Made by a program: the position numbers and the translations under genes. A stretch of DNA of 16,073 nt from Clostridiales bacterium (GTDB lineage Bacteria; Bacillota; Clostridia; Oscillospirales; Ruminococcaceae). Shown here piece by piece: positions 7,801 through 15,328 of this stretch. Where the stretch lies: NCBI GenBank assembly GCA_029007575.1, contig JAQXIB010000037.1, forward strand, positions 1 through 16,073, written 5' to 3'. The notes beneath the pieces were generated by a model. It made no database searches and was not told the DNA's origin. It saw nothing but the letters and a program-made list of their open reading frames with translations. Positions within the stretch are counted from its first letter, which is position 1. Each line of letters begins with the position of its first letter.

Positions 7801-8324
7801 TCAATAATTTCAATTAAACGGCTGTCATCGCGGTCGCAAAGGAACTCCACCAAATCACTAAAAGCCTCAGCATTTAGCTGATATTGTTGCTCCATAACCT
7901 CTTCAATCGCATTTTTTCGCAATTCTGCCAGCACCGCATCATCCGCGACACCGAAACCGGCGGGCAGATCCAGTTCCTGAAAATTTTCCCGTGCGATTTT
8001 CAGACAAAAGGCGCTGATGGTACAAATATCCGCCTTTTGCAGTAAGATCTGCTGTTGCTGTAAAAGGATATTATCCGGATTTTCCTGCAACAGCTCGGAA
8101 ATCCGGGCATCGATTCGCTGTTTCATCTCATGTGCTGCTTCATTGGTAAAGGTTGCAATCAACAACCGATCAGCTCGCACTGGATGATTTTTTTTAGAAA
8201 GCAATCGAACGACTCTTTCCACTAAAACCGCAGTTTTACCGCTGCCCGCAGCCGCAGAAAGCAAAAGCGTTCCTTTGTTGTCACAGATCGCCAAGGCTTG
8301 TTCTCTTGTCCATTTTCTACTCAT
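4806..8324 (-). CDS. addA: AddA, helicase-nuclease subunit of AddAB
   Basis: AddA unwinds double-strand DNA ends 3' to 5' and cuts the 3' strand, preparing DNA for RecA. The 1172-residue protein is near the family's usual length. In order, the sequence shows a Q-motif (W5-T-R-E-Q), Walker A AAAGSGKT with K30, the UvrD-type Walker B LLIDEYQDTNE, GDVKQSIYRFR (motif III/IV region), SIHGSKGLEFP (motif V) and YVALTRAREKL (motif VI). The C-terminal RecB-type nuclease has GTAVHTFLQF (His), GIADCV (D1108) and VDYKTD (D1121, K1123), all intact. The ATG at 8324 follows GAGGAGG at 8340-8334 with 9-base spacing and overlaps the last 8 bases of addB, so the subunits are translationally coupled. Confidence 0.98.
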   Translation of the reverse strand: MSRKWTREQALAICDNKGTLLLSAAAGSGKTAVLVERVVRLLSKKNHPVRADRLLIATFTNEAAHEMKQRIDARISELLQENPDNILLQQQQILLQKADICTISAFCLKIARENFQELDLPAGFGVADDAVLAELRKNAIEEVMEQQYQLNAEAFSDLVEFLCDRDDSRLIEIIDKIYDFIRSLPFEYRWLEEQLAQYQKECSVLETDWGKIVAAYCRDVLEYVKDIMERAVLLMREDEKIQQAYEAGYLAAIQQFDDFLRVLNNGDWDTFYYAVRDFKMPKIGTLRGYQEDSLKKKIAGMRDVAGKRIKSLAERLSGSQEEFFADLKLLYPQMKTLFDTVKLFHEKYTALKKEQGITDFPDIEHYTLNLLVKETSDGFVKTPLAEKLTEEYERLLIDEYQDTNEVQDMIFAAISRNQTNMFMVGDVKQSIYRFRLAMPEIFLQKRSSFHKYDRHTYPATMILGKNFRSRKQVTDTVNYLFSQLMSEETGEIAYSTEEELIPGATYLPYAEAQAELHIVDMEGEKHPDGNMICEARYVAQLIADMLDKGYMVQDQNGMRPCRPSDFCILLRSQKGKTSVYAEQLARLDIRSWADTSGNFLTSREVSVIISLLRVIDNPLNDIPLLASMLSPLFSFSPDDMARIRLEQPNMSLYLAVVRQSESGDRQCIHFLNKLEEYRQLAAVMQINKLIEFILDDTDYLSIIQVMRDPSQKKSNIRLFCDYAVYYSKMGYADLSAFIRFIDRKLEKGEDLQSASKSSDGENAVRIMSIHGSKGLEFPICIVADCGKQFNKQDLYKNGMLNARLGFAMKVREHKQLKEYTNIPYEAVRLENERQLVSEEMRVLYVALTRAREKLIMTMTSDHLQNELQTLAMGIGRDRKLPYYAVRTANSFGQWILMALLRNPDMSKLRYIADEQLEQLLPCESSIKLVVTSPAEKQEQQAATSESFYAEPNQALYQKIMEQVGYVYPFEQTTQLPSKLSVTQIAASQSGYAKVSLSSPKFLRESKMSGAEKGTAVHTFLQFADFNNCAVDLPKELERMKTLRFLSSEQAEAVDVKKLQSFFVSDIFRKIMSASHIYREYKFMYEIPAKELYPESESEESILLQGIADCVIEEDDGLIIVDYKTDHGLNADALAAHYAPQLALYSRAIADQFQKNVKRTVIYAVELEQEIEV

Positions 8325-11300
8325 CGGTCAACGCCTCCTCGATCTGTGCAAATACCGCCTGCTTGTTTTTAAATTTCTGCATCTGCCGGCAACTGCCTGT
8401 TTCCTGATGATTGCAGACCAACCGAAAATCACAGTAAGAACAAGACACCGAGCCGCTGTCCAACGGAACAGCCTCTATTCTGCCCCGGTGCAGTTCCTGC
8501 ACCATCTCGCAAATTAGGCTCTCGGTATACTGTTTTAGTTTGCCGAGCTCACTCAAGGTCACCAGCGGAGAGTTCTCGCTGAATTTCACGACTTTTTCTT
8601 CTCCGTTTTCTTCCATTACTTTTTCTTTTGCCAGCTTTTTGACAGGAATAAAAATGCCGCTGATCTCCTGATCCATCGCCCTGAGTACGTCCTCGTCCTC
8701 CAAAAGCAAGCCGTTCATACAATAACTTTTTCTTAGCTGTGCGTCAATGTCGGCTTTTTCCGCTTTCCGTCCCAAAGAGGGCTTGGGCGCTTTAGCAGGC
8801 ATATACAGGATCCCTGCCGGCACACTGCCTTTATACTTTCCCCGCGGTGCGTCCCAAAGAGAAAACAGATACAAAAGCATCTGTATATTTAAACCGTAGA
8901 TGACATCGCTCAACTTAAATTCTTTGCTGCCGGTTTTATAGTCAATTACCCGCACATATTTCACGCCGTCTTTTTCATAAGTGTCCACCCGGTCAATCCT
9001 GCCCTCGATCGTTACCCTTGTTCCGTCCGGCGTAATCATTTCTTTGGATTGCACCTGTCCGCCCCGTCCGATCTGCAATTCAAAATCGGTCGGAACAAAT
9101 CCGCTTTGCCGAACTTCTTCCCTCAAATGGGAAACAATTTGAAACAAGGTGTTGCTGATACGATGGTACAAATATAAAAAACGCTTTGTTTTGGTCAGTT
9201 CACCGCCCATTTTTGTCGCAATATATTCATCCAACTGTGCCTCAATAAATTTTCTCAGCTCGTCATCCTCCATTTGGGATAACTTCAGCTGCGGGTCGGA
9301 CATCAGCTTATAGATCACATCGTGGATCAAAACGCCGGTTTCCAGCGGATTCAATTCTGCTTTTTTCCGCGGCTTCGCTTTTAATCCGTCATTGCAAAAA
9401 TACAGAAAGCGGCAATTCTGATACCGTTCCAATTTCGATGCTGACAGGCGGATTTCCTTTCCAAACAGCCTGCCCGCTAATTCTTTGTCGTTTAAACTAT
9501 ATGCTTTATGCGCAGCAATCTGATAAAGCTTTTTCACCTGCTCTGCGTAGCCGTAACGGTTTAAATATTCCTCCATAGTAGCTCTAAGCGGCGTATCCTG
9601 TTTAAAATGTTCGGCAAATCGGCTGTAAACGGTTTGATCGGTTTGACAATAATACAACGCGTCTATCTGCTCGTCCGAACATTTGCATTCCTGACCAAAC
9701 ATCATCAAAATCTGACCGACAAGAAAGGAGGATGCAATCGGCTTTCCGTCCACCGAAGCTCTTCGATAAGTCACAAACAGTCGTTCTCTGGCACAGGTCA
9801 ATGCCTTATAAGCAAGAAAGCGTTCCTGTAAAATCATTTCTTCTAAGCTTCTGGAAAGCTGTATTTCCAAAGCTTCCAATTGCTGCTTTTCTCCGTCGGT
9901 CAGCAGCCCATCACCGCTCGGAACATAAGGGAACACCCCATCATTAGCGCCCAATACAAAAACGACCTTCGGATTCGCCGTTCTGCTTCGGTCGGAGGAG
10001 CCCACCGAAACACAATCCAGCCGCTGCGGAATTTCACCGATTTGATAAGTGTCCGCCACCAACTGATACAGCTGCATATATCGCTTTAAGGAAACCGCTG
10101 TATCTTTTAAAGAAACGGCCAGCGAATCCAGTATTTGCACCAAGACTTCCCACGTTTGCAGATATTCCGACGCCATAATCGGCATATCCAGCCGGTTCAG
10201 ATTTTCTATGGCGGACTGCACATTTTGTTTGACATGCAGACGTTCCAGCAATTGATATAAAACGGTACTGATTTCAGCTCCGGTGCTTTGCTCACAGCGT
10301 GTCTGCAATTCCGATACCGTTTCTGCGATCTGCTCTCGGATTTGGTTGACAAACACAAGCTCTTCGTTGTCGGCTTCCGAAAACGATTCTACATATCCAC
10401 GCGGATGTGCGGTAAATTCTTGCTTCAGTCCCGACCCCTTGATATCCCATGTATAAATATAATTTTCAAATCGGGAGATATCCTCGGCAGAGAAGTCCAG
10501 CACACCGCATTTTAAAAGGTTCAAAACATCGTTGACATTGCAGCTGTTGACTGCCGCTCTTAACAAGCTGTCTACAAAACGAATCAGCGGTTTTTCGGTC
10601 ACCGAACCAAGCATGTCCATAAAAAACGGGATATTGTAATGCGCAAATCCATTCTGCAAAGCACTTTGATACGGCGTTAAATCACGCGATATGATCATAA
10701 TATCCCGATACCGATATTGCTGCTCACGCACTAAATTTTTAATGGTTGCCAGTACGTATTCTACTTCGTCATATTCATTTGCCGCGCTGAACACGCAAAT
10801 ATGCTCACAGGGCGCGTCAAAAGCGTTGATGTGTTCCGCCAGAATATTCTGCTCCAAATGAGCCATTTCCGGAGCAGCAAACCGTTTGGTATCCTGCAAT
10901 ACAATCGGAATAGAAACACTGACGCCGGCTTCCTTAGCCATTCTCAATATCCGATTAAACGCCTTTTTCACCGGTGCAAATAAACCGGCTTTTTCACTGA
11001 CCTCCGCGCCGCTGAAACAAAGCGAAATATAGACGTCTTTCGCCTGCACAAAAATGGCTTTCAAAATTTCGGATTCATTCGCAGTAAATCCATCAAATTC
11101 GTCGAAAAACACCACCGTATTGTCAAAATAGCAATTGTTTTTTAACATGGCTGCCGCGCGCGCAACATCATCCAGCGGATCCAGATACAGCCCGCTCATC
11201 AGCATTTCATAAGCGTCATAAATCAAAGAAAGCTCGTGCAGCTTATCTTTTAAGTGCCCTTCTTCTAACTGCGTTTCCGCCTCACAAAGCTGCTCGCTTG

Positions 11301-11694
11301 TAACGCCCCAGGTTTTAAACTCGTTGACCATATCCAGCATGCATTTAGTCAATACCTCAGCAGAGGATTTTTGATATACATTTAAATGATCCTGCACTTG
11401 TTCCAAAGCAAGATTCATTAAAACGGTTTTGGTCGGCTCATCCGCATATTTGCCTGCCAATCCGCCATACCTGCGAAAAATGCTGTTTGCCAGTCGCATG
11501 AAGCTCAACACTTCAATTCGTTGAATCCCGCTGTTGTTAAATTCTTTGTATATTTTTCGCTCCGATTCAAAAGAAAACTGCTCCGGCACAATTAATATGA
11601 CTTTTTGCTCTGTCTTCGCTAATGTTTCTTTGATCCGCTCAAAAACATAAGTGGACTTTCCGCTGCCGGACCGTCCCAGAATAAAATGCAACAT
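8317..11694 (-). CDS. addB: AddB, nuclease and Fe-S subunit of AddAB
   Basis: AddB is the partner of AddA; it cuts the 5' strand and, in characterised homologues, recognises Chi through its inactivated helicase core. The 1125-residue protein has Walker A LGRSGSGKST (K13). The C-terminal nuclease shows RVIDYKTG with D918 and K920. The four cysteines that bind a 4Fe-4S cluster are present: C761 in RYQNCRFLYF, then C1085, C1088 and C1094 in CSYCDFRLVC, with the same 3- and 6-residue spacing as I recall for Bacillus AddB. The ATG at 11694 follows AAAAGGAA at 11712-11705, about 10-11 bases away. It is the first gene of the addBA unit: a terminator separates it from the gene upstream. No convincing promoter was found in the 70 bases between the terminator and the start; TTGCCG at 11776-11771 with TAGCTT 17 bases on is weak. 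Confidence 0.97.
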   Translation of the reverse strand: MLHFILGRSGSGKSTYVFERIKETLAKTEQKVILIVPEQFSFESERKIYKEFNNSGIQRIEVLSFMRLANSIFRRYGGLAGKYADEPTKTVLMNLALEQVQDHLNVYQKSSAEVLTKCMLDMVNEFKTWGVTSEQLCEAETQLEEGHLKDKLHELSLIYDAYEMLMSGLYLDPLDDVARAAAMLKNNCYFDNTVVFFDEFDGFTANESEILKAIFVQAKDVYISLCFSGAEVSEKAGLFAPVKKAFNRILRMAKEAGVSVSIPIVLQDTKRFAAPEMAHLEQNILAEHINAFDAPCEHICVFSAANEYDEVEYVLATIKNLVREQQYRYRDIMIISRDLTPYQSALQNGFAHYNIPFFMDMLGSVTEKPLIRFVDSLLRAAVNSCNVNDVLNLLKCGVLDFSAEDISRFENYIYTWDIKGSGLKQEFTAHPRGYVESFSEADNEELVFVNQIREQIAETVSELQTRCEQSTGAEISTVLYQLLERLHVKQNVQSAIENLNRLDMPIMASEYLQTWEVLVQILDSLAVSLKDTAVSLKRYMQLYQLVADTYQIGEIPQRLDCVSVGSSDRSRTANPKVVFVLGANDGVFPYVPSGDGLLTDGEKQQLEALEIQLSRSLEEMILQERFLAYKALTCARERLFVTYRRASVDGKPIASSFLVGQILMMFGQECKCSDEQIDALYYCQTDQTVYSRFAEHFKQDTPLRATMEEYLNRYGYAEQVKKLYQIAAHKAYSLNDKELAGRLFGKEIRLSASKLERYQNCRFLYFCNDGLKAKPRKKAELNPLETGVLIHDVIYKLMSDPQLKLSQMEDDELRKFIEAQLDEYIATKMGGELTKTKRFLYLYHRISNTLFQIVSHLREEVRQSGFVPTDFELQIGRGGQVQSKEMITPDGTRVTIEGRIDRVDTYEKDGVKYVRVIDYKTGSKEFKLSDVIYGLNIQMLLYLFSLWDAPRGKYKGSVPAGILYMPAKAPKPSLGRKAEKADIDAQLRKSYCMNGLLLEDEDVLRAMDQEISGIFIPVKKLAKEKVMEENGEEKVVKFSENSPLVTLSELGKLKQYTESLICEMVQELHRGRIEAVPLDSGSVSCSYCDFRLVCNHQETGSCRQMQKFKNKQAVFAQIEEALTDE

Positions 11695-11763
11695 CCAATC
11701 ATCATTCCTTTTGGCTATTTGCCTGCAAAGATGTACCTGCTTTCCATAAGCTATCCCGCTAAA

Positions 11764-11797
11764 GATAAAACGGCAAATGAATTTGATTCATCCGCCG
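11764..11797 (-). terminator. Terminator between the TSCPD gene and addB
   Basis: On the minus strand a 12-bp stem, CGGCGGATGAAT (11797-11786) with ATTCATTTGCCG (11782-11771), has a 3-base CAA loop and two G-U wobbles. TTTTATCTTT follows. It ends the PHP / malic enzyme / TSCPD unit and makes addBA a separate unit. Confidence 0.8.
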
Positions 11798-11820
11798 CTC
11801 TCATTCTCTATTTATCTTTT

Positions 11821-12075
11821 TTACGCTTCCAGCGCATGCTTCAATGCGATGGCAAGCTGTGCCGGACAGGAAGTTGCTTTTGCTCCGCAGCGGATGTTTT
11901 CAATTTTCGGGATTACATCATCGGCTTTTTGTCCGATTACCAAGGCGGCGACTCCCTGTGTATTGCCGCTGCATCCGCCGACAAACTGAACATCGGCAAT
12001 CACACCGTTATCATCGATTGCCACCGCAATCTGTCTGGAACAAACTCCTTTTGGCTGATAAGTATAGGTTTTCAT
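11821..12075 (-). CDS. TSCPD-domain small cysteine protein (TIGR03905-like)
   Basis: The 84-residue protein consists of a single TSCPD domain, the module also found at the C-terminus of some ribonucleotide reductases, where it is thought to bind a metal. Cysteines occur in KGVCSRQI, FVGGCSGNTQG and IRCGAKATSCPAQLA; the TSC-P signature is near the C-terminus. As a stand-alone family it matches the uncharacterised TIGR03905 type, of about this length. No function is established, and I infer only a possible zinc- or thiol-binding role. The ATG at 12075 is chosen because AAAGGA ends 12 bases upstream; the in-frame ATG at 12087 touches that same AAAGGA and the ATG at 12120 lacks a ribosome binding site. 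It lies 74 bp behind the malic enzyme gene and ahead of a terminator. Confidence 0.85.
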   Translation of the reverse strand: MKTYTYQPKGVCSRQIAVAIDDNGVIADVQFVGGCSGNTQGVAALVIGQKADDVIPKIENIRCGAKATSCPAQLAIALKHALEA

Positions 12076-12149
12076 TCTGATTTTCATTCCTTTCCGAATG
12101 TCTGCATAAATTGATATCACTCAATATACAAAACCTCTGTCATCTGATA

Positions 12150-13325
12150 TTATTTACATCTTGCCAAACCGGTTTTGATGGCTGTTTCGGAAACCGCTGC
12201 CGCCACCCGCTCCGCTACTCTGCGGTCAAAAGGATTCGGCAGAATACATTCCGTATTCAATTCCTGTTCGGTCAAAATGCCGGCAATACCATATGCTGCC
12301 GCAATCTTCATCTCGTCGGTAATATCGGACGCCCGTACCGCCAAAGCACCTTTAAAAATTCCGGGGAAGGCAAGCAAATTGTTAATCTGATTCGGATAAT
12401 CGCTTCGCCCCGTACCCACGATATAAGCGCCCGCCGCCTTGGCTTCCTCCGGCATAATTTCCGGCGTCGGATTCGCCATTGCGAAGATGATCGGCTTTTC
12501 CGCCATCTGCCCGATCATATCCGCCGTCAGCAATCCCGGTCGAGAAACGCCGACAAACACGTCCGCGCCTGCCAAAGCGTCCTTCAGACTGCCTTTGACC
12601 ATCTTTTTATTGGTGATCCGTGCCATTTCCTCCTGCGCAGGATTATTCTTTTCATAACCGCGATAAATCGCACCGTATAGGTCACACAAAATAATATTGT
12701 CCACTTTTAACTGCAATAATAATTTTGCAATTGCTAGTCCCGCCGCACCGGCACCGTTAATGACCACCGTAACATCTTCTATGTTCTTCTGTGCCAGCTT
12801 TAAAGCGTTGATCAAAGCCGCTCCCACCACAATAGCGGTACCGTGCTGATCGTCATGAAAAACAGGAATGTCCAGCTTTTCTTTTAATCTTTGCTCTATT
12901 TCAAAGCATCTGGGCGCCGAGATATCCTCCAAATTGATGCCGCCGAAGCTGTAAGAGATCAACTCCACAGTCCGCACAATTTCGTCCACATCTTTGGAAT
13001 TCACACAGATCGGGAAAGCGTCCACTCCGCCGAACTCTTTAAACAGGGCGCATTTTCCCTCCATAACCGGCATTGCCGCCGAAGGTCCGATGTCACCCAA
13101 CCCAAGCACCGCGGTTCCGTCGGTAATCACCGCCACCAGATTTCCCCGCCGGGTCATACTGTACGACAAATCAGGATCCTTTTCGATTTCCAAACACGGC
13201 TGAGCCACGCCCGGCGTATAAGCCACCGACAAGTCATCCTTATTTTCAATTTTTACGCGGGAAACGATCTCGATTTTTCCCTGCCAATTCAAATGTTCTT
13301 TTACTGCTTTTTCTTTGATATCCAT
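12150..13325 (-). CDS. NAD(P)-dependent malic enzyme, short bacterial type
   Basis: Malic enzyme oxidatively decarboxylates malate to pyruvate and CO2 with a divalent metal, reducing NAD or NADP. The 391-residue length is that of the short bacterial form lacking a phosphotransacetylase tail. Visible residues are the catalytic Y36 in VAYTPGVA, K91 in EGKCALF, the metal ligands E133 and D134 in NLEDISAP with D159 in FHDDQHGTA, and the dinucleotide loop INGAGAAG (191-196). D215 at the end of the second strand (ILCDLYG) favours NAD over NADP; that is inference. The ATG at 13325 has only a weak AAAAGAG upstream. The gene begins 25 bp after the PHP gene, so they are probably one transcript and malic enzyme may rely on the upstream gene's translation. 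Confidence 0.96.
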   Translation of the reverse strand: MDIKEKAVKEHLNWQGKIEIVSRVKIENKDDLSVAYTPGVAQPCLEIEKDPDLSYSMTRRGNLVAVITDGTAVLGLGDIGPSAAMPVMEGKCALFKEFGGVDAFPICVNSKDVDEIVRTVELISYSFGGINLEDISAPRCFEIEQRLKEKLDIPVFHDDQHGTAIVVGAALINALKLAQKNIEDVTVVINGAGAAGLAIAKLLLQLKVDNIILCDLYGAIYRGYEKNNPAQEEMARITNKKMVKGSLKDALAGADVFVGVSRPGLLTADMIGQMAEKPIIFAMANPTPEIMPEEAKAAGAYIVGTGRSDYPNQINNLLAFPGIFKGALAVRASDITDEMKIAAAYGIAGILTEQELNTECILPNPFDRRVAERVAAAVSETAIKTGLARCK

Positions 13326-13350
13326 GATGATGCTCTTTTCTGATTGTAAC

Positions 13351-14196
13351 CTACATTGATTTTTTGATTTCTTCGTTTAAGGCAAATAACGCTTCAATGG
13401 ATTCATTCGGAGTCGTACATTTGCCGATGTGTGCCGGACGGGACGCATACATTCCGTGGAAGTCAGAGCCTCCGGTCGGAATCAGGTGATAGGTATCACA
13501 CATTTGCTTCAGCTGCGCCGCATCATCCTGCGTGGCTTTTCCGTGCCAGACCTCAATGCCGTCTATCTGACGTTTTTCACACAACTCCTGCAGCAAATCA
13601 AGACTGTCATAAATATGAGGATGGGCAAAAACCGCGATACCGCCCGAGAAATGAATCAAGTTCAGCACCTCGTAAACATCGGGATATTCCGTTTCCACAT
13701 AACAGCTCCCCTGCTCCGGGTGGAACAGCTTGTCATATAAAGGGCCGTATATACCGGTAGTAAACCCCGCTTCCATCAGCGCATGCATGATATGCTGCTT
13801 ATACACGCTCTTGCTGCTGGCGGAATGTCTGGTGATGCTCTCCGGACTGATCGGAAACAGCTTCATAACCTTTTTCGCCATCTCATTGCCCGATTTTTTA
13901 CGGGATTCACAGATTTTAATGCACATACCTTCCAAGCGGTCGGGCTTTAATGGCATGTAACAAAGAATATGTACTCTTCTGCCGCGCTGATAATCGAAAG
14001 CCGAAAATTCAACAGCCGGAATGATCTGTACCCCGTAACGCTCCCCCACAATTTTAGCTCTTGAATGTGAAGACATGGTGTCATGATCGGTAATCGCCAC
14101 AAAATTCAGATTCATTTTCTTCGACATGGCAATGATATCTTCAATTCCCTGGGAGCCGTCGGACAGTTTACTGTGACAATGTAAATCACCTTTCAT
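13351..14196 (-). CDS. PHP-domain phosphoesterase (TrpH / RNase AM-like)
   Basis: The 281-residue protein has a polymerase-and-histidinol-phosphatase fold, which binds three metals and cleaves phosphoesters. The family includes YciV/RNase AM and other nucleotide or oligoribonucleotide phosphatases; the exact substrate here is unknown. Metal-binding motifs are complete: DLHCHSKLSDG (H6, H8, D13), ITDHDT (D37, H38), PAVEFSA (Glu), FAHPH (His) and GGSDFHG (Asp, His). The ATG at 14196 is preferred to the one at 14223 because ACGGAGGT lies at 14213-14206 with 9-base spacing. The gene is the first of the unit that continues with malic enzyme and the TSCPD protein. A promoter candidate sits about 160 bases upstream. 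Confidence 0.9.
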   Translation of the reverse strand: MKGDLHCHSKLSDGSQGIEDIIAMSKKMNLNFVAITDHDTMSSHSRAKIVGERYGVQIIPAVEFSAFDYQRGRRVHILCYMPLKPDRLEGMCIKICESRKKSGNEMAKKVMKLFPISPESITRHSASSKSVYKQHIMHALMEAGFTTGIYGPLYDKLFHPEQGSCYVETEYPDVYEVLNLIHFSGGIAVFAHPHIYDSLDLLQELCEKRQIDGIEVWHGKATQDDAAQLKQMCDTYHLIPTGGSDFHGMYASRPAHIGKCTTPNESIEALFALNEEIKKSM

Positions 14197-14213
14197 ATAG
14201 TTCTTACCTCCGT

Positions 14214-14238
14214 ATTTCATCACAAATACTTGTGAAAT
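14214..14238 (-). other. Small hairpin just before the PHP ribosome binding site
   Basis: CACAA (14221-14225) and TTGTG (14230-14234) form a short stem with a 4-base loop, flanked by ATTTCAT (14214-14220) and overlapping GTGAAAT (14232-14238). In the mRNA it ends one base upstream of the Shine-Dalgarno. The flanking heptamers match those of the element at 4289-4461, but in the opposite order. It may be a translational control hairpin or an operator; both are inference. Confidence 0.4.
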
Positions 14239-14355
14239 ATCGATTTTCGGTCATCTCTATATAGGGGAATCCGTTGTTGAAGTACACGGATTCGATCGGT
14301 ATTACCATTGCTGTGTAAAAAATCAAGTCTTTGATTTGTTCTGCATATATTAATT

Positions 14356-14384
14356 ATTATACACTTTTTCCTGCATGAATACAA
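14356..14384 (-). promoter_or_regulatory. Candidate promoter of the PHP / malic enzyme unit
   Basis: A perfect -10 TATAAT (14361-14356) has TTGTAT 17 bases before it (14384-14379), which matches the -35 consensus only at TTG. Transcription would start near 14349 and give a leader of about 150 bases. That leader contains a GAATCCGT/ACGGATTC stem (14267-14274 and 14286-14293) and AAATCAA/TTGATTT (14320-14337) followed by T residues. Confidence 0.55.
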
Positions 14385-14524
14385 GTAAATTTTATGTTAA
14401 TTTCCATATACGGTAACATGTTGGAAAATGTAGCAACCTGTTAAATTCGATTATCCGCATTCATTTTTACAGACACAAATGATTGGAACCCAACACATTT
14501 CCGCAGATTCGGAAAATATTCTAT

Positions 14525-14553
14525 TTTACAATATGCCATTCTTATGATAAAAT
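14525..14553 (+). promoter_or_regulatory. Promoter of the flavin reductase gene
   Basis: TTTACA at 14525-14530 and TAAAAT at 14548-14553 are 17 bases apart, and TGA directly before the -10 box makes an extended -10. The start would be near 14560, leaving a leader of about 175 bases. Confidence 0.65.
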
Positions 14554-14647
14554 AGAATCGTAGCGAATACAATATTTTTGTAACACATCCTCTTCTTTCG
14601 CTCTCAATTACTGATATTTATGGCATTGTATCGAAATATGCAAAGTC

Positions 14648-14690
14648 ATAAAGCAAAATAAGGTCATGAGCTTTATTCGGATTATTTTGC
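14648..14690 (+). promoter_or_regulatory. Alternative stems in the flavin reductase leader
   Basis: Stem A pairs ATAAAGC (14648-14654) with GCTTTAT (14670-14676). Stem B pairs GCAAAATAA (14653-14661) with TTATTTTGC (14682-14690). They share GC at 14653-14654 and are interleaved, so they exclude each other. Neither ends in a T-run. A switching role is inference. Confidence 0.35.
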
Positions 14691-14734
14691 GGACGAAAGA
14701 AGAACGGATCAAAATGAGACAAGGAGATATGATC

Positions 14735-15238
14735 ATGAGTTATCGAAAAATTGAATTACAGGACCTAAACTTAAATCCATTCACCCGCATCGGAAAAGAT
14801 TGGCTGTTGATCACGGCAGGCACCAAAGAGCATTATAATACCATGACAGCCAGTTGGGGCGGCGTCGGCGTTTTATGGAACAAAAACGTGGCGACGATCT
14901 ATATCCGTCCGCAGCGGTACACCAAAGAATTCGTCGACGCAAACGATACTTTTTCGCTGACCTTTTTTGATGAAATATACAAAAAAGCGCTTTCGTTCTG
15001 CGGCAGCAAATCCGGCAGGGATTACGACAAAGCCAAAGAAACCGGCTTGACACCGGATTTTAGCTATGCGGCTCCTACCTTTTCAGAGGGAAATCTGGTC
15101 TTTATCTGCAAAAAAATACACGCACAAGTGATCGATCCCGCTTGCTTCTTGGACGCAGACATTGAGAAAAATTATCCGCAAAAGGATTATCACACTATGT
15201 ACATCGGAGAAATTCTGGAAGCATACATTAAAGAATAG
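14735..15238 (+). CDS. Flavin reductase-like FMN-binding split-barrel protein
   Basis: The 167-residue protein belongs to the flavin reductase / flavoredoxin family, which binds FMN in a split beta-barrel and transfers electrons from NAD(P)H or a partner protein. The family's FMN-contacting region is recognisable in NTMTASWGGVGVLWNKNVATIYIRP and the TFFDE segment, and FCGSKSGRDYDK fits the conserved G-x2-SGRD-x-DK pattern. The partner and electron donor are unknown. The ATG at 14735 is chosen over those at 14666, 14714 and 14729 because AAGGAGA at 14721-14727 gives about 8-base spacing. It is a single-gene unit with its own promoter and a strong shared terminator at 15257-15303. Confidence 0.88.
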   Translation: MSYRKIELQDLNLNPFTRIGKDWLLITAGTKEHYNTMTASWGGVGVLWNKNVATIYIRPQRYTKEFVDANDTFSLTFFDEIYKKALSFCGSKSGRDYDKAKETGLTPDFSYAAPTFSEGNLVFICKKIHAQVIDPACFLDADIEKNYPQKDYHTMYIGEILEAYIKE

Positions 15239-15256
15239 CAACGATCCGCACACCAC

Positions 15257-15304
15257 AAAAAGCTTCTTTTTGAACGGCAATCCCGTCCAAAAAGAAGCTT
15301 TTTT
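15257..15304. terminator. Bidirectional terminator between convergent genes
   Basis: AAAAAGCTTCTTTTTG (15257-15272) pairs perfectly over 16 bases with CAAAAAGAAGCTTTTT (15288-15303); the interior carries a further ACGG/CCGT stem. A- and T-runs on both ends fit termination of the flavin reductase gene on + and of the transferase gene on the minus strand. Confidence 0.9.
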
Positions 15305-15328
15305 CGCTTGCAATGCAAAACACAAAAA

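Larger units (their letters stand above)
14224..14734. other. Intergenic region between divergent genes
   Basis: No gene is supported in these 511 bases. The region holds the leader and candidate promoter of the minus-strand PHP unit, a short TTTCCG/CGGAAA stem at 14498-14515, and the promoter and leader of the + strand flavin reductase gene. I see no match to a known riboswitch core on either strand; in particular no FMN-riboswitch consensus was found ahead of the flavin protein. Confidence 0.7.

Noticed and set aside
11686..12114. 142-codon + strand frame over the TSCPD gene
   Set aside because: It is antisense to the recognisable TSCPD gene and the addB start and spans a terminator; no binding site precedes it.
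14554..14734. FMN riboswitch before the flavin protein
   Set aside because: None of the conserved RFN-element core segments can be recognised in the leader.
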